A stretch of DNA of 64,000 nt from an uncultured Flavobacteriaceae bacterium (GTDB taxonomy: Bacteria > Bacteroidota > Bacteroidia > Flavobacteriales > Flavobacteriaceae): NCBI GenBank assembly GCA_947494695.1, contig CANLWB010000008.1, positions 1 through 64,000 of the forward strand, given 5' to 3'. Position numbers and translations under genes: made by a program. The notes under the pieces are model-generated. The model was not told the DNA's origin. It was given only the letters and a program-made list of their open reading frames with translations, and did no database searches. Below, piece by piece: positions 20,747-29,302 of the stretch (positions are counted from its first letter, which is position 1; every line of letters begins with the position of its first letter).

Positions 20747-21934
20747 TTAGTCTAAAATTTCAGTTACCTGACCTGCACCAACTGTTCTACCACCTTCACG
20801 GATCGCAAAACGTAAACCTACATTCATTGCGATTGGTTGAATTAATTCAACAGTGATCGTTAAGTTATCTCCAGGCATAACCATTTCAACTCCATCAGGA
20901 AGCCCAATGTTTCCAGTTACATCAGTTGTACGTACGTAGAACTGAGGACGGTAGTTATTATGGAATGGTGTATGACGTCCACCTTCTTCTTTCTTAAGGA
21001 TATAAACCTCAGCTTTAAACTTAGCATGTGGTGTTACAGAACCTGGCTTAGTAATTACCATACCTCTTGAGATTTGAGTTTTCTCAATACCTCTTAATAA
21101 GATACCTGCATTATCTCCAGCTTCACCTCTATCTAAGATTTGACGGAACATCTCAATACCAGTAATTGTAGAAGTTAACTTCTCAGCTCCCATACCGATA
21201 ATCTCAACAGGATCTCCAGTGTTAGCTACACCAGTCTCAATACGACCAGTTGCCACAGTACCACGACCTGTAATAGAGAATACATCTTCGATTGGCATTA
21301 AGAAAGGCTTATCCATATCTCTCACTGGCTCTTCAATCCAGTTATCACAAGCTTCCATTAATTCCATCACTGTATCTACCCATTTTTGCTCTCCATTTAA
21401 AGCACCTAAAGCAGAACCAGAAATTACAGGACCATTATCTCCATCATATTCATAGAAGCTTAATAAATCTCTAACTTCCATGTCTACTAACTCTAAAAGC
21501 TCTTCATCGTCAACCATATCAACTTTGTTTAAAAAAACAACTATACGAGGAATACCTACCTGACGACCTAATAAGATGTGCTCACGAGTTTGTGGCATAG
21601 GACCATCTGTAGCGGCTACAACTAAAATTGCACCATCCATTTGCGCTGCTCCAGTTACCATGTTCTTCACATAATCGGCGTGACCTGGACAGTCGACGTG
21701 GGCATAGTGACGATTTTCAGTTTGATATTCAACGTGAGACGTATTAATTGTAATACCTCTTTCCTTCTCTTCAGGAGCGTTATCGATCTGATCGAAATCT
21801 CTCGCTTCTGATAAACCTGCATCAGCCAATACTTTAGTAATAGCAGCAGTTAAAGTCGTTTTACCGTGATCTACGTGTCCAATTGTACCTATATTTAGAT
21901 GTGGTTTTGAACGATCAAAAGTTCCCTTTGCCAT
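20747..21934 (-). CDS. tuf: Elongation factor Tu
   Basis: A protein of 395 residues. The P-loop [11 protein letters not shown] is at about residue 19, the switch I region [12 protein letters not shown] follows, then DCPGHADY and NKVDMVD. The two beta-barrel domains and C-terminus ([18 protein letters not shown]) are complete. EF-Tu delivers aminoacyl-tRNA to the ribosome. It is the only tuf in the window and follows four tRNA genes on the same strand, as in the ancestral thrU-tyrU-glyT-thrT-tuf order. No promoter box was seen in the 180 bp before it, so it is likely co-transcribed with the tRNAs. Confidence 0.99.
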   Translation of the reverse strand: MAKGTFDRSKPHLNIGTIGHVDHGKTTLTAAITKVLADAGLSEARDFDQIDNAPEEKERGITINTSHVEYQTENRHYAHVDCPGHADYVKNMVTGAAQMDGAILVVAATDGPMPQTREHILLGRQVGIPRIVVFLNKVDMVDDEELLELVDMEVRDLLSFYEYDGDNGPVISGSALGALNGEQKWVDTVMELMEACDNWIEEPVRDMDKPFLMPIEDVFSITGRGTVATGRIETGVANTGDPVEIIGMGAEKLTSTITGIEMFRQILDRGEAGDNAGILLRGIEKTQISRGMVITKPGSVTPHAKFKAEVYILKKEEGGRHTPFHNNYRPQFYVRTTDVTGNIGLPDGVEMVMPGDNLTITVELIQPIAMNVGLRFAIREGGRTVGAGQVTEILD

Positions 21935-22004
21935 GTTTTTAAATAATTTAAATCTTAGTTATATAATAATATTAGTGTATTCTAAATCTATACAGTCTTT
22001 AAAA

Positions 22005-22057
22005 TAGAGCCAATGACGGGAGTTGAACCCCTGCCTGCCGGCAGGCAGGCGTGACCT
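22005..22057 (-). pseudogene. tRNA-Thr 3'-end fragment split by a 20-bp palindrome
   Basis: Bases 22005-22030 repeat the 3' end of the neighbouring tRNA-Thr(GGT) exactly, and GTGACCT at 22051-22057 continues the match. Between the two parts lies an extra 20 bp, overlapping the perfect palindrome CCTGCCTGCCGGCAGGCAGG (22030-22049). The copy lacks the anticodon arm and cannot be functional. Confidence 0.85.
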
Positions 22058-22118
22058 AAGGTCACTCGTTAAATTTTAATTTCACCAAAGCAAAATTAAA
22101 TCCACTTGCTTTTTTTAG

Positions 22119-22190
22119 AGCCAATGACGGGAGTTGAACCCGTGACCTCTTCCTTACCAAGGAAACGCTCTACCCCTGAGCTACACCGGC
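22119..22190 (-). tRNA. tRNA-Thr (GGT)
   Basis: 72 nt. Acceptor GCCGGTG/CATTGGC with two G-T pairs, D-arm GCTC AGGGGTA GAGC, anticodon arm TTTCC-TTGGTAA-GGAAG (anticodon GGT), T-arm ACGGG-TTCAACT-CCCGT, discriminator T. It is the nearest tRNA upstream of tuf. Confidence 0.96.
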
Positions 22191-22243
22191 TTAAAACTTT
22201 AGAGCGAAAGACGATGCTTTTCAGCGTGACAACATTCGCTTCG

Positions 22244-22316
22244 AGCGAGAGACCGGGTTCGAACCGGCGACATTCAGCTTGGAAGGCTGACGCTCTACCA
22301 ACTGAGCTACTCTCGC
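22244..22316 (-). tRNA. tRNA-Gly (TCC)
   Basis: 73 nt. Acceptor GCGAGAG/CTCTCGC, D-arm GCTC AGTTGGTA GAGC, anticodon arm TCAGC-CTTCCAA-GCTGA (anticodon TCC), T-arm GCCGG-TTCGAAC-CCGGT. Confidence 0.96.
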
Positions 22317-22427
22317 ATTCTATACAAGCTTAAAGCTTGACAACTTCAATATTTCAAAGAGGATTGACATTCAATCCAGATAATTTCAAAACAAAGCCTT
22401 TAAAAACTCCTTATTTAAAATTATTTG

Positions 22428-22510
22428 TGGGAAGAGCAGGATTCGAACCTGCGAAGGTAAAAACCAACAGATTTACAGTCTGTCCTCGTTGGCCGCTTGA
22501 GTATCTTCCC
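22428..22510 (-). tRNA. tRNA-Tyr (GTA)
   Basis: 83 nt class II tRNA with a long variable arm. Acceptor GGGAAGA/TCTTCCC, anticodon arm ACAGA-CTGTAAA-TCTGT (anticodon GTA), T-arm GCAGG-TTCGAAT-CCTGC, discriminator A. Confidence 0.96.
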
Positions 22511-22553
22511 ATTTTAATTATTCATTCTTTTAAAGAACTTAAGCCGATAGAGA

Positions 22554-22598
22554 AACCTCTTCCCCTTCGACGGCGTTCAGGATAAACTTTTCGTTCTT
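22554..22598. repeat. Dispersed REP-like motif, single copy
   Basis: CTTCGACGGCGTTCAGGATAAACTTTTCGTTCT is a diverged copy of the CTTCGACTACGCTCAGCATAAACTTCTCGCTCT core in the 68-bp repeats at 20266-20532. It lies between tRNA-Tyr and tRNA-Thr(TGT). Confidence 0.6.
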
Positions 22599-22658
22599 CA
22601 TTCAACTTGATTGCTTTTTCCAAACAAAAAAATGAATCCCTAATTCGCTTTTCTTTTG

Positions 22659-22732
22659 AGCCGATAGAGGGACTCGAACCCACGACCTGCTGATTACAAA
22701 TCAGCTGCTCTAGCCAGCTGAGCTATATCGGC
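22659..22732 (-). tRNA. tRNA-Thr (TGT)
   Basis: 74 nt. Acceptor GCCGATA/TATCGGC, D-arm GCTC AGCTGGCTA GAGC, anticodon arm GCTGA-TTTGTAA-TCAGC (anticodon TGT), T-loop TTCGAGT. The T-stem GTGGG/CCCTC has one T-T mismatch. It is the first gene of the tRNA-tuf unit, about 50 bp from the promoter boxes at 22784-22813. Confidence 0.94.
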
Positions 22733-22755
22733 TTTTTATCTACTTTTTCACGCAT

Positions 22756-22782
22756 AAAAAAGTCCGCTATTTCTAACGGACT
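22756..22782 (-). terminator. Terminator of hpf
   Basis: Stem AGTCCG / CGGACT with a 10-nt loop, followed on the minus strand by a run of six U. The stem is only 6 bp, but position and U run fit. It overlaps the expected start site of the tRNA promoter at 22784. Confidence 0.55.
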
Positions 22783-22783
22783 G

Positions 22784-22813
22784 CAAATGTATATATTTAT
22801 TTCTTTATTCAAA
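22784..22813 (-). promoter_or_regulatory. Promoter of the tRNA-tuf unit
   Basis: On the minus strand TACATTTG (22791-22784) fits TAnnTTTG, and TTTG (22813-22810) lies 18 bp upstream at the -33 position. Transcription would start near 22777, about 45 nt before tRNA-Thr(TGT). Confidence 0.7.
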
Positions 22814-22833
22814 ACATTTTTTGATAATTTTTA

Positions 22834-23136
22834 TCATAAATGTGATCTTAATTTTTCCTTTCTCTTTTTTAACTGTCTTTGTAGCGATGATACGGCTGTG
22901 TCTACACCTTCCTCAAAACTTTTACATTGTTTCTTTACCACAAAACTATCTCCGGGAACACTTACCCTAGCTTCAAAAATTTTGTTTTCTTTTTCACTTG
23001 TATTTTCCACCTTCAAATAAACATCGGATTTAATAACTTTATCGTAATACAAATCTAATTTATCCATACGCTTCTGAATAAAATCTATTAATTTTTGGTC
23101 AGCGTTAAAATTAACTGATTGGGTGTTTACTTTCAT
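22834..23136 (-). CDS. hpf: Ribosome hibernation-promoting factor (short HPF/RaiA type)
   Basis: A protein of 100 residues in the HPF/YfiA family: beta-alpha-beta fold with VNFNADQKLIDFIQKRMDKLDLYYDK, FEARVSVPGDSFVVKKQCKSFEEGVDTAVSSLQRQLKKRKEK and a basic C-terminus. It lacks the long-HPF C-terminal dimerisation domain. It would bind the 30S A/P sites in stationary phase. It lies 34 bp after xerC on the same strand, the usual order in Flavobacteria. Confidence 0.93.
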   Translation of the reverse strand: MKVNTQSVNFNADQKLIDFIQKRMDKLDLYYDKVIKSDVYLKVENTSEKENKIFEARVSVPGDSFVVKKQCKSFEEGVDTAVSSLQRQLKKRKEKLRSHL

Positions 23137-23170
23137 TCTTTTTGGGTTTTTGGTTAATAAATTCGCTATA

Positions 23171-24061
23171 CTATTTTTTACTTCTAGGGTGTGCTTTGAT
23201 ATGCACCTTTTTTAATTCTGCTATACTATTATGTGTGTATATCTGAGTTGCAGCTAGGCTAGAATGCCCTAAAAGTTCCTTAACAGCATTTAAATCGGCA
23301 CCTTGGTTTAACAAATGTGTTGCAAACGAATGACGCAAAATATGCGGACTCTTTTTCACCTTTGTTGATGCCTCACTAAAATAATCATTTATTACTCGGT
23401 AAGCAAGTGTTTCATAAATTTTAAGCCCTTTTTTTGTTAAAAACAGACGATCATTATCTGTAATGTCATCTAATTCCTTCCTTGAAGATAAATAGCGGTT
23501 TAAAGTTTTAGTCACACTATCCAATAATGGAATAATTCGCTCTTTATTCCTCTTCCCAAGAACCTTCAGCGTTTTATTCTCAAAATCGATACTAGATACA
23601 GTTAATTCTACCAATTCTATTCTACGAATACCGGTTGAATAGAAAAGTTCAATGATCGCTTTATTTCGAACGCTCTCAAAATCATCGTCAAAATTCATAT
23701 CATCCAATACCGTCATTATCTCTAATTCTGAAAATGGAACCTGCATTTTTTTCGCTGTTTTTAAGGCCCTATGTTTTGACAGGGGGTTCTTATCTACATC
23801 CCCTATTTTTAATAAAAACTTATAATAGGTATTTAATGCTGAAATTTTTCTATTAATACTTCGGTTAGAGAGACCATTTTCTACCATCTGAACTATCCAG
23901 CTTCTAATTTGTGAATAATTTACATCGGCTATAATGCTCGAATCGTATTCTGCTTTAATGAATTCTGAAAAAGTCTCCAAATCCTTTTCATAGGCATTAA
24001 CCGTTAAGGCAGAATAATTCCTTTCAAGTAATAAATAATCTATAAATGGTTTTAGTTGCAT
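23171..24061 (-). CDS. xerC: Tyrosine recombinase XerC
   Basis: A protein of 296 residues with an N-terminal SAM-like core-binding domain and a C-terminal catalytic domain. Catalytic residues are visible: Arg146 (GIRRIEL), Lys170 (LGKRNKER), His240/Arg243 (HILRHSFATHLL), His266 (LLGHSSL) and Tyr276 (QIYTH). With XerD it resolves chromosome dimers at dif. It belongs to the rpsU-xerC-hpf block of this family of genomes and is housekeeping, not the integrase of an island. In this window it is separated from rpsU by about 7.4 kb of extra DNA. Confidence 0.92.
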   Translation of the reverse strand: MQLKPFIDYLLLERNYSALTVNAYEKDLETFSEFIKAEYDSSIIADVNYSQIRSWIVQMVENGLSNRSINRKISALNTYYKFLLKIGDVDKNPLSKHRALKTAKKMQVPFSELEIMTVLDDMNFDDDFESVRNKAIIELFYSTGIRRIELVELTVSSIDFENKTLKVLGKRNKERIIPLLDSVTKTLNRYLSSRKELDDITDNDRLFLTKKGLKIYETLAYRVINDYFSEASTKVKKSPHILRHSFATHLLNQGADLNAVKELLGHSSLAATQIYTHNSIAELKKVHIKAHPRSKK

Positions 24062-24166
24062 TTGTACCTCCTACTGTTTCGTTTTAAAAATACAAAGTTT
24101 CGTCTAAATATTAAACGCCTTATACGGATACATTATTACAACTTTATACAATCTACTTTAGACGTT

Positions 24167-24913
24167 TCATTGGAGATCACTTAAATCGGGAATATTATCT
24201 TCATTAAATTGAGGCTTGTCATACTCAAAAAGGCTTTCAAATTTATTAGCATCTACAGGGATTTCTAAAATCTCAATAGTATCCAAAAGAACATCACTAA
24301 AAACGACTTTTGCTTTCAAAGTATCCTTGAGTAGGTATGTTACAAACTTATCTTTCTGTTCACTATTTAGCTCGGGTAGCTCATATTCGTCGATTCCCCA
24401 TTGACCTTCAATACTTACCGATCTTGTGGCTAGAAGAAATAATGTCTCATCACAAATACCCCACTTTTCAACCAGAAGTTCTATAAAAAAAGGTTCGTAA
24501 ACCTCATGATTTAAGTTAAACGTTCTTAAAACATCTACAAAATTTGAGATGTACCTTTTATCTTTGAAAGCCAATGCAAAAGTGGCACTGAGTCCCATTT
24601 GTACCTCATCATTCATCCAAATTGATTTCGAACTATTCTTTTCAATAACCATTTGAGTAAATTTCTCTACCTTTTCTAAGACCTCTTCGTTATCTACAAC
24701 GTTTAAATAAAAAGCAAGTTCACTGTAATTAGGGATTTCCGGATGTATAGATGCATCTAATTCTATTACATTATTGGTCGAATTATCATAAAATTCAAGA
24801 CCTGAATCTTCATACGAATCTTTAGCTATTTCATCATAATTATCCATTAAGTAGTCCAACGTTTTTATGATGTCCTGACTTGAAGCGATATTTAAAGTTA
24901 TTTTGTGTTTCAT
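24167..24913 (-). CDS. Hypothetical acidic cytoplasmic protein
   Basis: A protein of 248 residues, rich in Asp/Glu, with no signal peptide or membrane segment. The composition and predicted helices (VLEKVEKFTQMVIEKN, YISNFVDVLRTFNLNHEVYEPFFIELLVEKWG) look like a real, folded helical protein. I do not recognise the family. It is the first gene of the segment inserted between xerC and rpsU and reads on the same strand, 105 bp upstream of xerC. Confidence 0.7.
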   Translation of the reverse strand: MKHKITLNIASSQDIIKTLDYLMDNYDEIAKDSYEDSGLEFYDNSTNNVIELDASIHPEIPNYSELAFYLNVVDNEEVLEKVEKFTQMVIEKNSSKSIWMNDEVQMGLSATFALAFKDKRYISNFVDVLRTFNLNHEVYEPFFIELLVEKWGICDETLFLLATRSVSIEGQWGIDEYELPELNSEQKDKFVTYLLKDTLKAKVVFSDVLLDTIEILEIPVDANKFESLFEYDKPQFNEDNIPDLSDLQ

Positions 24914-25771
24914 GGTTAAGTTTGTCTTTAAAATTTAGTTACAGTAATATCATAGCCATGACAAGCTTGTAAATCAAAAGCAAACAACTTTTAATAAATT
25001 ACTTAGTCAAAGCTTTTTTATCTTATCTTTTTAATTTTAAGCCAAATCAAGGGGTTTGAGATATGAGGCTAGTTTTTTTAGGGGTATTGTTAGTTATCGT
25101 ATGTTTTAATTAATTATATCTAATAATTATTTTTTGAAATGCGCCATTACAAATTATATAGAGAATTTCTTAAAACGAACCGTTCTTTAAACATTGTCTA
25201 GCGGAATTATTTTTGACTAAAACGAGAGGCGCTTTTCAAGATGTAAACATTTGCTTAAACTAAATACAACATGCATGGGCATCATAACGATTCGGCACTC
25301 CTGTCTTTGTATTCATCAACTCGTTTTTCTAGTATCTTTTTTTGCTTTTTGTTTGGGTTTTTATTTAATGCGATATGTACTAAGGCAATACCTTAGTTCC
25401 TTCATGACTTCAATAGCGGGATGCCCCTTATATATTATTTTATCAATGTCTTCCTTAAAAGTTTTTAAATAGGTTAGATTTATGTCTGGTTATTCGCAGA
25501 AAACCAATAAGAAAGGTTCTTGTCTACTTGGTAAAGTTAATAAATCCAGAAATGTAATTGTTAAAATGGCTAACAAACCATGGGATGGAACACTAACCAC
25601 AATATAAACAAGCAATTAGACTCAAAATAGAAGCAAATAAATCTGAATTGATGAACCAGGTATACGGTTTTTAAAAAAATAGCCACATCTTTACAGCAAA
25701 TAACCAGACCATTACAACCTATAACTGCAAGGGTTTTGGGGACTTCATTTTTCTCCCTCCAAATTTAATTA
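24914..25771. other. Gene-poor stretch with coding debris
   Basis: About 860 bp. On the minus strand near 25360-25470 a broken frame reads YLKTFKEDIDKIIYKG / HPAIEVMKELRYCLSTYRIK, and near 25290-25350 another reads KKILEKRVDEYKDRSAESL, without usable starts. These look like remains of one or more small genes. On the plus strand a 16-residue hydrophobic frame (MRLVFLGVLLVIVCFN) starts near 25064. No intact gene, RNA or repeat recognised. Confidence 0.45.
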
Positions 25772-26749
25772 CTAAACTAAAATAGCTACATTGCCAACTT
25801 TACGTCCCAGTTCCACATATTTATGTGCATCAACAATTTTTTCCAACGGAAAAACCCGATCAATAACCGGTTGAAAATATCCTTTTTCTGCAATTTCTTT
25901 TAAAAATATGAGGTCTTCTTTTTTCCAATAGAAATTGGAAGACGCAACAATGACTTTCCTACGTTTGAATAATGACGTGAAAATAGCGGAAAGGATATGG
26001 GTAAATCCAAATTCGGTGATTAGGTATTTTCCTTTTGGATTCAATACCTCCAGACAATCTCTCATAGATGTTTTACCAACCGTATCAAATATAAGATCGT
26101 ACGTTTCACGGTTTTGAGTAAAATCTTGCTTCGTATAGTCAATCACTACATCTGCTCCAATCGATTTCACAAGCTTCACATTTTTGGTACTACAAACTCC
26201 AGTAACATGCGCCTCAAAGTATTTTGCTAGCTGAACAGCCGCCGTACCTACCGAACCAGATGCTCCATATATCAAGACATGGTCGCCTTTTTTAATGCCA
26301 CCTTTTTTCTTCATATAAGTCAAAGCGGAAAGCGGGCCATTGACCATGCAAGCAGATTCTTGAAAGGATAGGTTTTCTGGTTTAAAATGAATCAGATCAT
26401 CCTCAGACATACATTTATATTCTGAATATGCACCAAAGCTTATTCCTGTATATCCAAATACCTGGTCACCAATTTTGTAATTTTTCACATCTAATCCTAC
26501 TTCTTCAATAATTCCTGAGAGTTCAACACCTAATATTGGTCTTTTTGGCTTTTTGAAACCAAACATCAATCCTACAGGAAGTTTTAAAAGTGGTGAGTGA
26601 TTAAACCCTCTCATTTTAGGATCTTCTGCTGTAACCGAAGTAGCCATAATTCTCACAAGTACCTCATTACGTTCAGGTAGAGGTTTTTCAATTTCTGTGA
26701 TACGTAATACTTCGGGTTCTCCGTATTTCTCAAATACAACTGCTTTCAT
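25772..26749 (-). CDS. Zinc-independent MDR-family NAD(P)H:quinone oxidoreductase
   Basis: A protein of 325 residues of the medium-chain dehydrogenase/reductase type: N-terminal GroES-like domain (MKAVVFEKYGEPEVLRI ... GVELSGIIEEVG) and a Rossmann domain with YGASGSVGTAAVQLAKYF near residue 165. The catalytic zinc ligands of true alcohol dehydrogenases are absent, which fits the quinone/enone reductase branch. It lies 77 bp downstream of a Crp/Fnr-type regulator gene, with a palindromic operator and a -7-like box between them, so it is the likely target of that regulator. A decayed second copy lies at 28433-28654. Confidence 0.88.
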   Translation of the reverse strand: MKAVVFEKYGEPEVLRITEIEKPLPERNEVLVRIMATSVTAEDPKMRGFNHSPLLKLPVGLMFGFKKPKRPILGVELSGIIEEVGLDVKNYKIGDQVFGYTGISFGAYSEYKCMSEDDLIHFKPENLSFQESACMVNGPLSALTYMKKKGGIKKGDHVLIYGASGSVGTAAVQLAKYFEAHVTGVCSTKNVKLVKSIGADVVIDYTKQDFTQNRETYDLIFDTVGKTSMRDCLEVLNPKGKYLITEFGFTHILSAIFTSLFKRRKVIVASSNFYWKKEDLIFLKEIAEKGYFQPVIDRVFPLEKIVDAHKYVELGRKVGNVAILV

Positions 26750-26778
26750 TTGTGATAATTAATTAAAATATTTTTACA

Positions 26779-26823
26779 CAAAGTAAAGGCATTGCATAAA
26801 GCCGAAATTTGACACAAGTCAAA
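26779..26823 (-). promoter_or_regulatory. Candidate Crp/Fnr operator and promoter of the oxidoreductase gene
   Basis: TTTGACACAAGTCAAA (26808-26823) is a perfect 6-bp palindrome with a 4-nt spacer, the layout of Crp/Fnr-family sites. Downstream on the minus strand TTACTTTG (26786-26779) differs by one base from TAnnTTTG. A start near 26772 would centre the palindrome at about -43, the classic activator position. The regulator gene ends 4 bp before the site. Confidence 0.5.
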
Positions 26824-26826
26824 TAA

Positions 26827-27402
26827 CTATCCGGCTACAATTTTTGATCTAATTCGAGATAAGGTTTCCAGAGATACATTTAAATATGATGCAATTGTCG
26901 TTACAGATAATAACTGAATAACTTTGGGTTCTTTTTCGAACAAACTCAAATATCTTTGGGAAGCATCCATAGTTTGAAATTCTTTAAGTTTTTGCTCAAA
27001 CCATACGGCATAATACTCTATAAACATTTTGTCCAGCATCATGACATCAACATATTTCTTTTTGACTTTATAAAACTGACTATAATCAATGATGGTTACT
27101 TCCAATTCGGTTAAAGCTTGTATATAAACGTCGGCGGGTTTCCTCATGATGTAACTATCTAATGATACGGCTACGTCATCATGAAAATATAGTTCGGTAG
27201 TTATTTCCTTTTCATTATGCTTGTAAAATTTTCTGGCAGCCCCCTCCTTAATAAGAAGATGCGATGTGCATATTTGTCCGGGTTGAAGTAAATAAGCTCC
27301 TTTCGAAAATTTCTTGTCTGCAAACCCACTTTCCATTTCCGCGCGCACCTCCGGATTTAAACGGTTAGACAAATCTTTAATCCTTTTTATATATGGGTTC
27401 AT
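26827..27402 (-). CDS. Crp/Fnr-family transcriptional regulator
   Basis: A protein of 191 residues. The N-terminal cyclic-nucleotide-binding-like barrel (KGAYLLQPGQICTSHLLIKEGAARKFY ... TTELYFHDDVAVSLDSY) is followed by a long dimer helix and a C-terminal helix-turn-helix (LSVTTIASYLNVSLETLSRIRSKI). No Fnr-type cysteine cluster is present. Its start codon overlaps the stop of the broken DUF5703 frame by ATGA. It most likely controls the adjacent oxidoreductase gene. The ligand cannot be told from the sequence. Confidence 0.88.
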   Translation of the reverse strand: MNPYIKRIKDLSNRLNPEVRAEMESGFADKKFSKGAYLLQPGQICTSHLLIKEGAARKFYKHNEKEITTELYFHDDVAVSLDSYIMRKPADVYIQALTELEVTIIDYSQFYKVKKKYVDVMMLDKMFIEYYAVWFEQKLKEFQTMDASQRYLSLFEKEPKVIQLLSVTTIASYLNVSLETLSRIRSKIVAG

Positions 27403-28132
27403 TTATTTTTTCTTAACAGTTCTGTTATATAACGCAAGACATATTGATTATAGTAAGTATGATAATCAAAAACAAGGTCTTTATTGTTGTTACGATGATA
27501 AAATAAAGTAGAACAATTATTTTCAAATGAAACACTGTCAGGATAAGCCCAAACTTCGCCATTATATTTCGTGTAACTATAACAGGCCCATCGATTATAA
27601 TCCCTTCCTTTACCAATATGCCTGGGAATAGAGTCTTTTTGGGTACGCCAGGATTCGTATGCAACATTTAATTTACTTGGCGTATTAGTCTGTGCTTCAA
27701 TATGGATACGTGGACGATGTACCTCGACCCACACCTTTACTTTAGCTTCCTTACCCTTTGATTGCCCATAAATATTTACTGCTCCTGTTTTTAAATCTAA
27801 CTCCTGTTTAAAAACCGAATGGTTTTTAATCGTTTCGAAGGGGTTCGGTGTTAAACTAATCCTAATCCGTCCACTTTTTCTTTGTTGGTCATTTTCATCA
27901 ATATTACCGCTTCGGTCCATGTAAAAAAAATGTCTCCATTTTCAACCCAAACATTTAAGCCTATATCTCCCCCTCCACAGGGCATAGATTCGCTCGAGTT
28001 CTTACTCTGACCATTCCATACGACATTGTAATCATTGAGCCAGTCAATCTTCTTTAAATCCTGACCAATACATGAGGATATAATCCCATGTATTAAAACT
28101 AATAGTATACAACTACGTTTCTTTGTTTTCAT
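27399..28132 (-). pseudogene. Frameshifted and truncated DUF5703 (glycoside-hydrolase-associated) protein
   Basis: The first part starts at 28132 with a signal peptide (MKTKKRSCILLVLIHGIIS) and DYNVVWNGQSKNSSES, then MPCGGGDIGLNVWVENGD, the DUF5703 N-terminal signature. Frame is lost at a run of eight T (minus strand, about 27920). The continuation in another frame reads MDRSGNIDENDQQRKSGRIR and LTPNPFETI, again DUF5703. Nine T would restore IFFYMDRSG. The second frame also loses similarity after YHRNNNKDLVFDYH and stops after about 245 residues in total, far short of the family's roughly 750. So it is broken twice: a homopolymer slip and a missing C-terminal catalytic-type region. Confidence 0.8.
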
Positions 28133-28432
28133 ACCTCTGTATCTCTCTAAAAAAGACATTTTCAATAAATTCATGGTTAAAAATAGAAAAGTCTCGCTTA
28201 TACACGAGGCTTTTTAAGTCTTTTGAAATAGTTTTTTACCTATTACTACTGTTCCTATCAACCTTTCGGTTATCTATATATCAAGGTATAATAAGTTCCA
28301 GCTGATAAACCACGACTATCCATGTTTAATGTTCCATCACCGATATCTTTTAGTTCAATGTTCGGGATAACCTTCTCTTCTAATCACTACATAGCACATT
28401 AGCTTTGTTAGTATTAACAGACAGGTCGTACT

Positions 28433-28654
28433 CTATTGATGATATGCTATAAATGGGCTCGGAATGTTTTGATAAAGCAAAGCTTTAACCATTTTACCTC
28501 CTGGTAACATTCCTGAACAGACCAAAATTTCAATCGACTTCACAAGCCCCATCTTTTTAGCACTGGAAACTCTCGTGGTATAAGCCTTAAAGAATTTTGC
28601 TAGTTGAACAACCACCGGGCCTACTAAACCAGGCGTTACATATGTCGAGGGCAT
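28433..28654 (-). pseudogene. Fragment of an MDR oxidoreductase
   Basis: Reads VTPGLVGPVVVQLAKFFKAYTTRVSSAKKMGLVKSI, a degenerate version of ASGSVGTAAVQLAKYFEAH and VKLVKSIGADV in the intact oxidoreductase at 25772-26749. The glycine-rich nucleotide loop is spoiled and both ends are missing. It is probably a decayed paralogue left by a local duplication or recombination. Confidence 0.7.
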
Positions 28655-28663
28655 GATTTCTTT

Positions 28664-29302
28664 TTAAAGTTCGTCATAATAGTTTATTACGATAGCATGG
28701 CGATCACGATCCAAAGCATAATACCCTGCAGTGACACCTCTACTTCTTTCGGTCATCATGCCTTGATAATGCCCACCTTCAGGTCCTTCTTCATAAAAAA
28801 GTTTAGGAACCCACCAGACTGATTTTTCAACGGTTCCTTCAGATTCATCTCCTCCTCTTCCTCCACCAGCAGCGCCTTGCGCAACCCAACCACAATCGTC
28901 GCTCCAATGTGCTGTTCCGTTTTCAAGTGCCAGTCGTGCTTCTCGTGCAGCGCATAATTCATATTCTGTTGCTCTAACAAATGGAGGTAATCCATGGCGT
29001 TCTCGAAATTCATTAATTCGATTTGTAGCGTATTCACCAATATCTACATATCCGCAATAAGGATCGTCTGCCATAACTTGCATAACGCCATCATTACAAA
29101 CATTTTCAGGGTTACCATCTCCATCAGGTAATTGCCCGACTAACGAGGTAACTAATCTTGATTCTACTTCAGAATCTCCAATGCTAAGATCGATGCTCGG
29201 CCCATGCACTTCAGATTCTTTCGTACAAGACAATTGGAGACATAAACAACACAATAAGATGAGCACAAGGAAAGATTGGGAGTTATATCGCAGGAGTTTC
29301 AT
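28664..29302 (-). CDS. Lipoprotein with a CAP (SCP/PR-1) domain
   Basis: A protein of 212 residues. The signal ends in a lipobox (CLQLSC, Cys26). From about residue 85 the sequence fits the CAP superfamily: YATNRINEFRERHGLPPFVR, the helix with LCAAREARLALENGTAHWSDDC, and the C-terminal strands GGHYQGMMTERSRGVTAGYYALDRDRHAIVINYY. CAP proteins are secreted and of varied function (binding, lysis, rarely proteolysis). It is intact and lies among decayed genes. The site for lipid anchoring suggests outer-membrane or periplasmic location. Confidence 0.75.
   Translation of the reverse strand: MKLLRYNSQSFLVLILLCCLCLQLSCTKESEVHGPSIDLSIGDSEVESRLVTSLVGQLPDGDGNPENVCNDGVMQVMADDPYCGYVDIGEYATNRINEFRERHGLPPFVRATEYELCAAREARLALENGTAHWSDDCGWVAQGAAGGGRGGDESEGTVEKSVWWVPKLFYEEGPEGGHYQGMMTERSRGVTAGYYALDRDRHAIVINYYDEL

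Noticed and set aside
23171-24061. xerC as the integrase of a genomic island
   Set aside because: Sequence and position next to hpf fit the housekeeping recombinase, and no att repeats flank the neighbouring segment.
25251-25472. A 73-codon plus-strand hydrophobic frame
   Set aside because: The opposite strand shows better, though broken, protein-like sequence; neither has a usable start, so I describe the area as debris.
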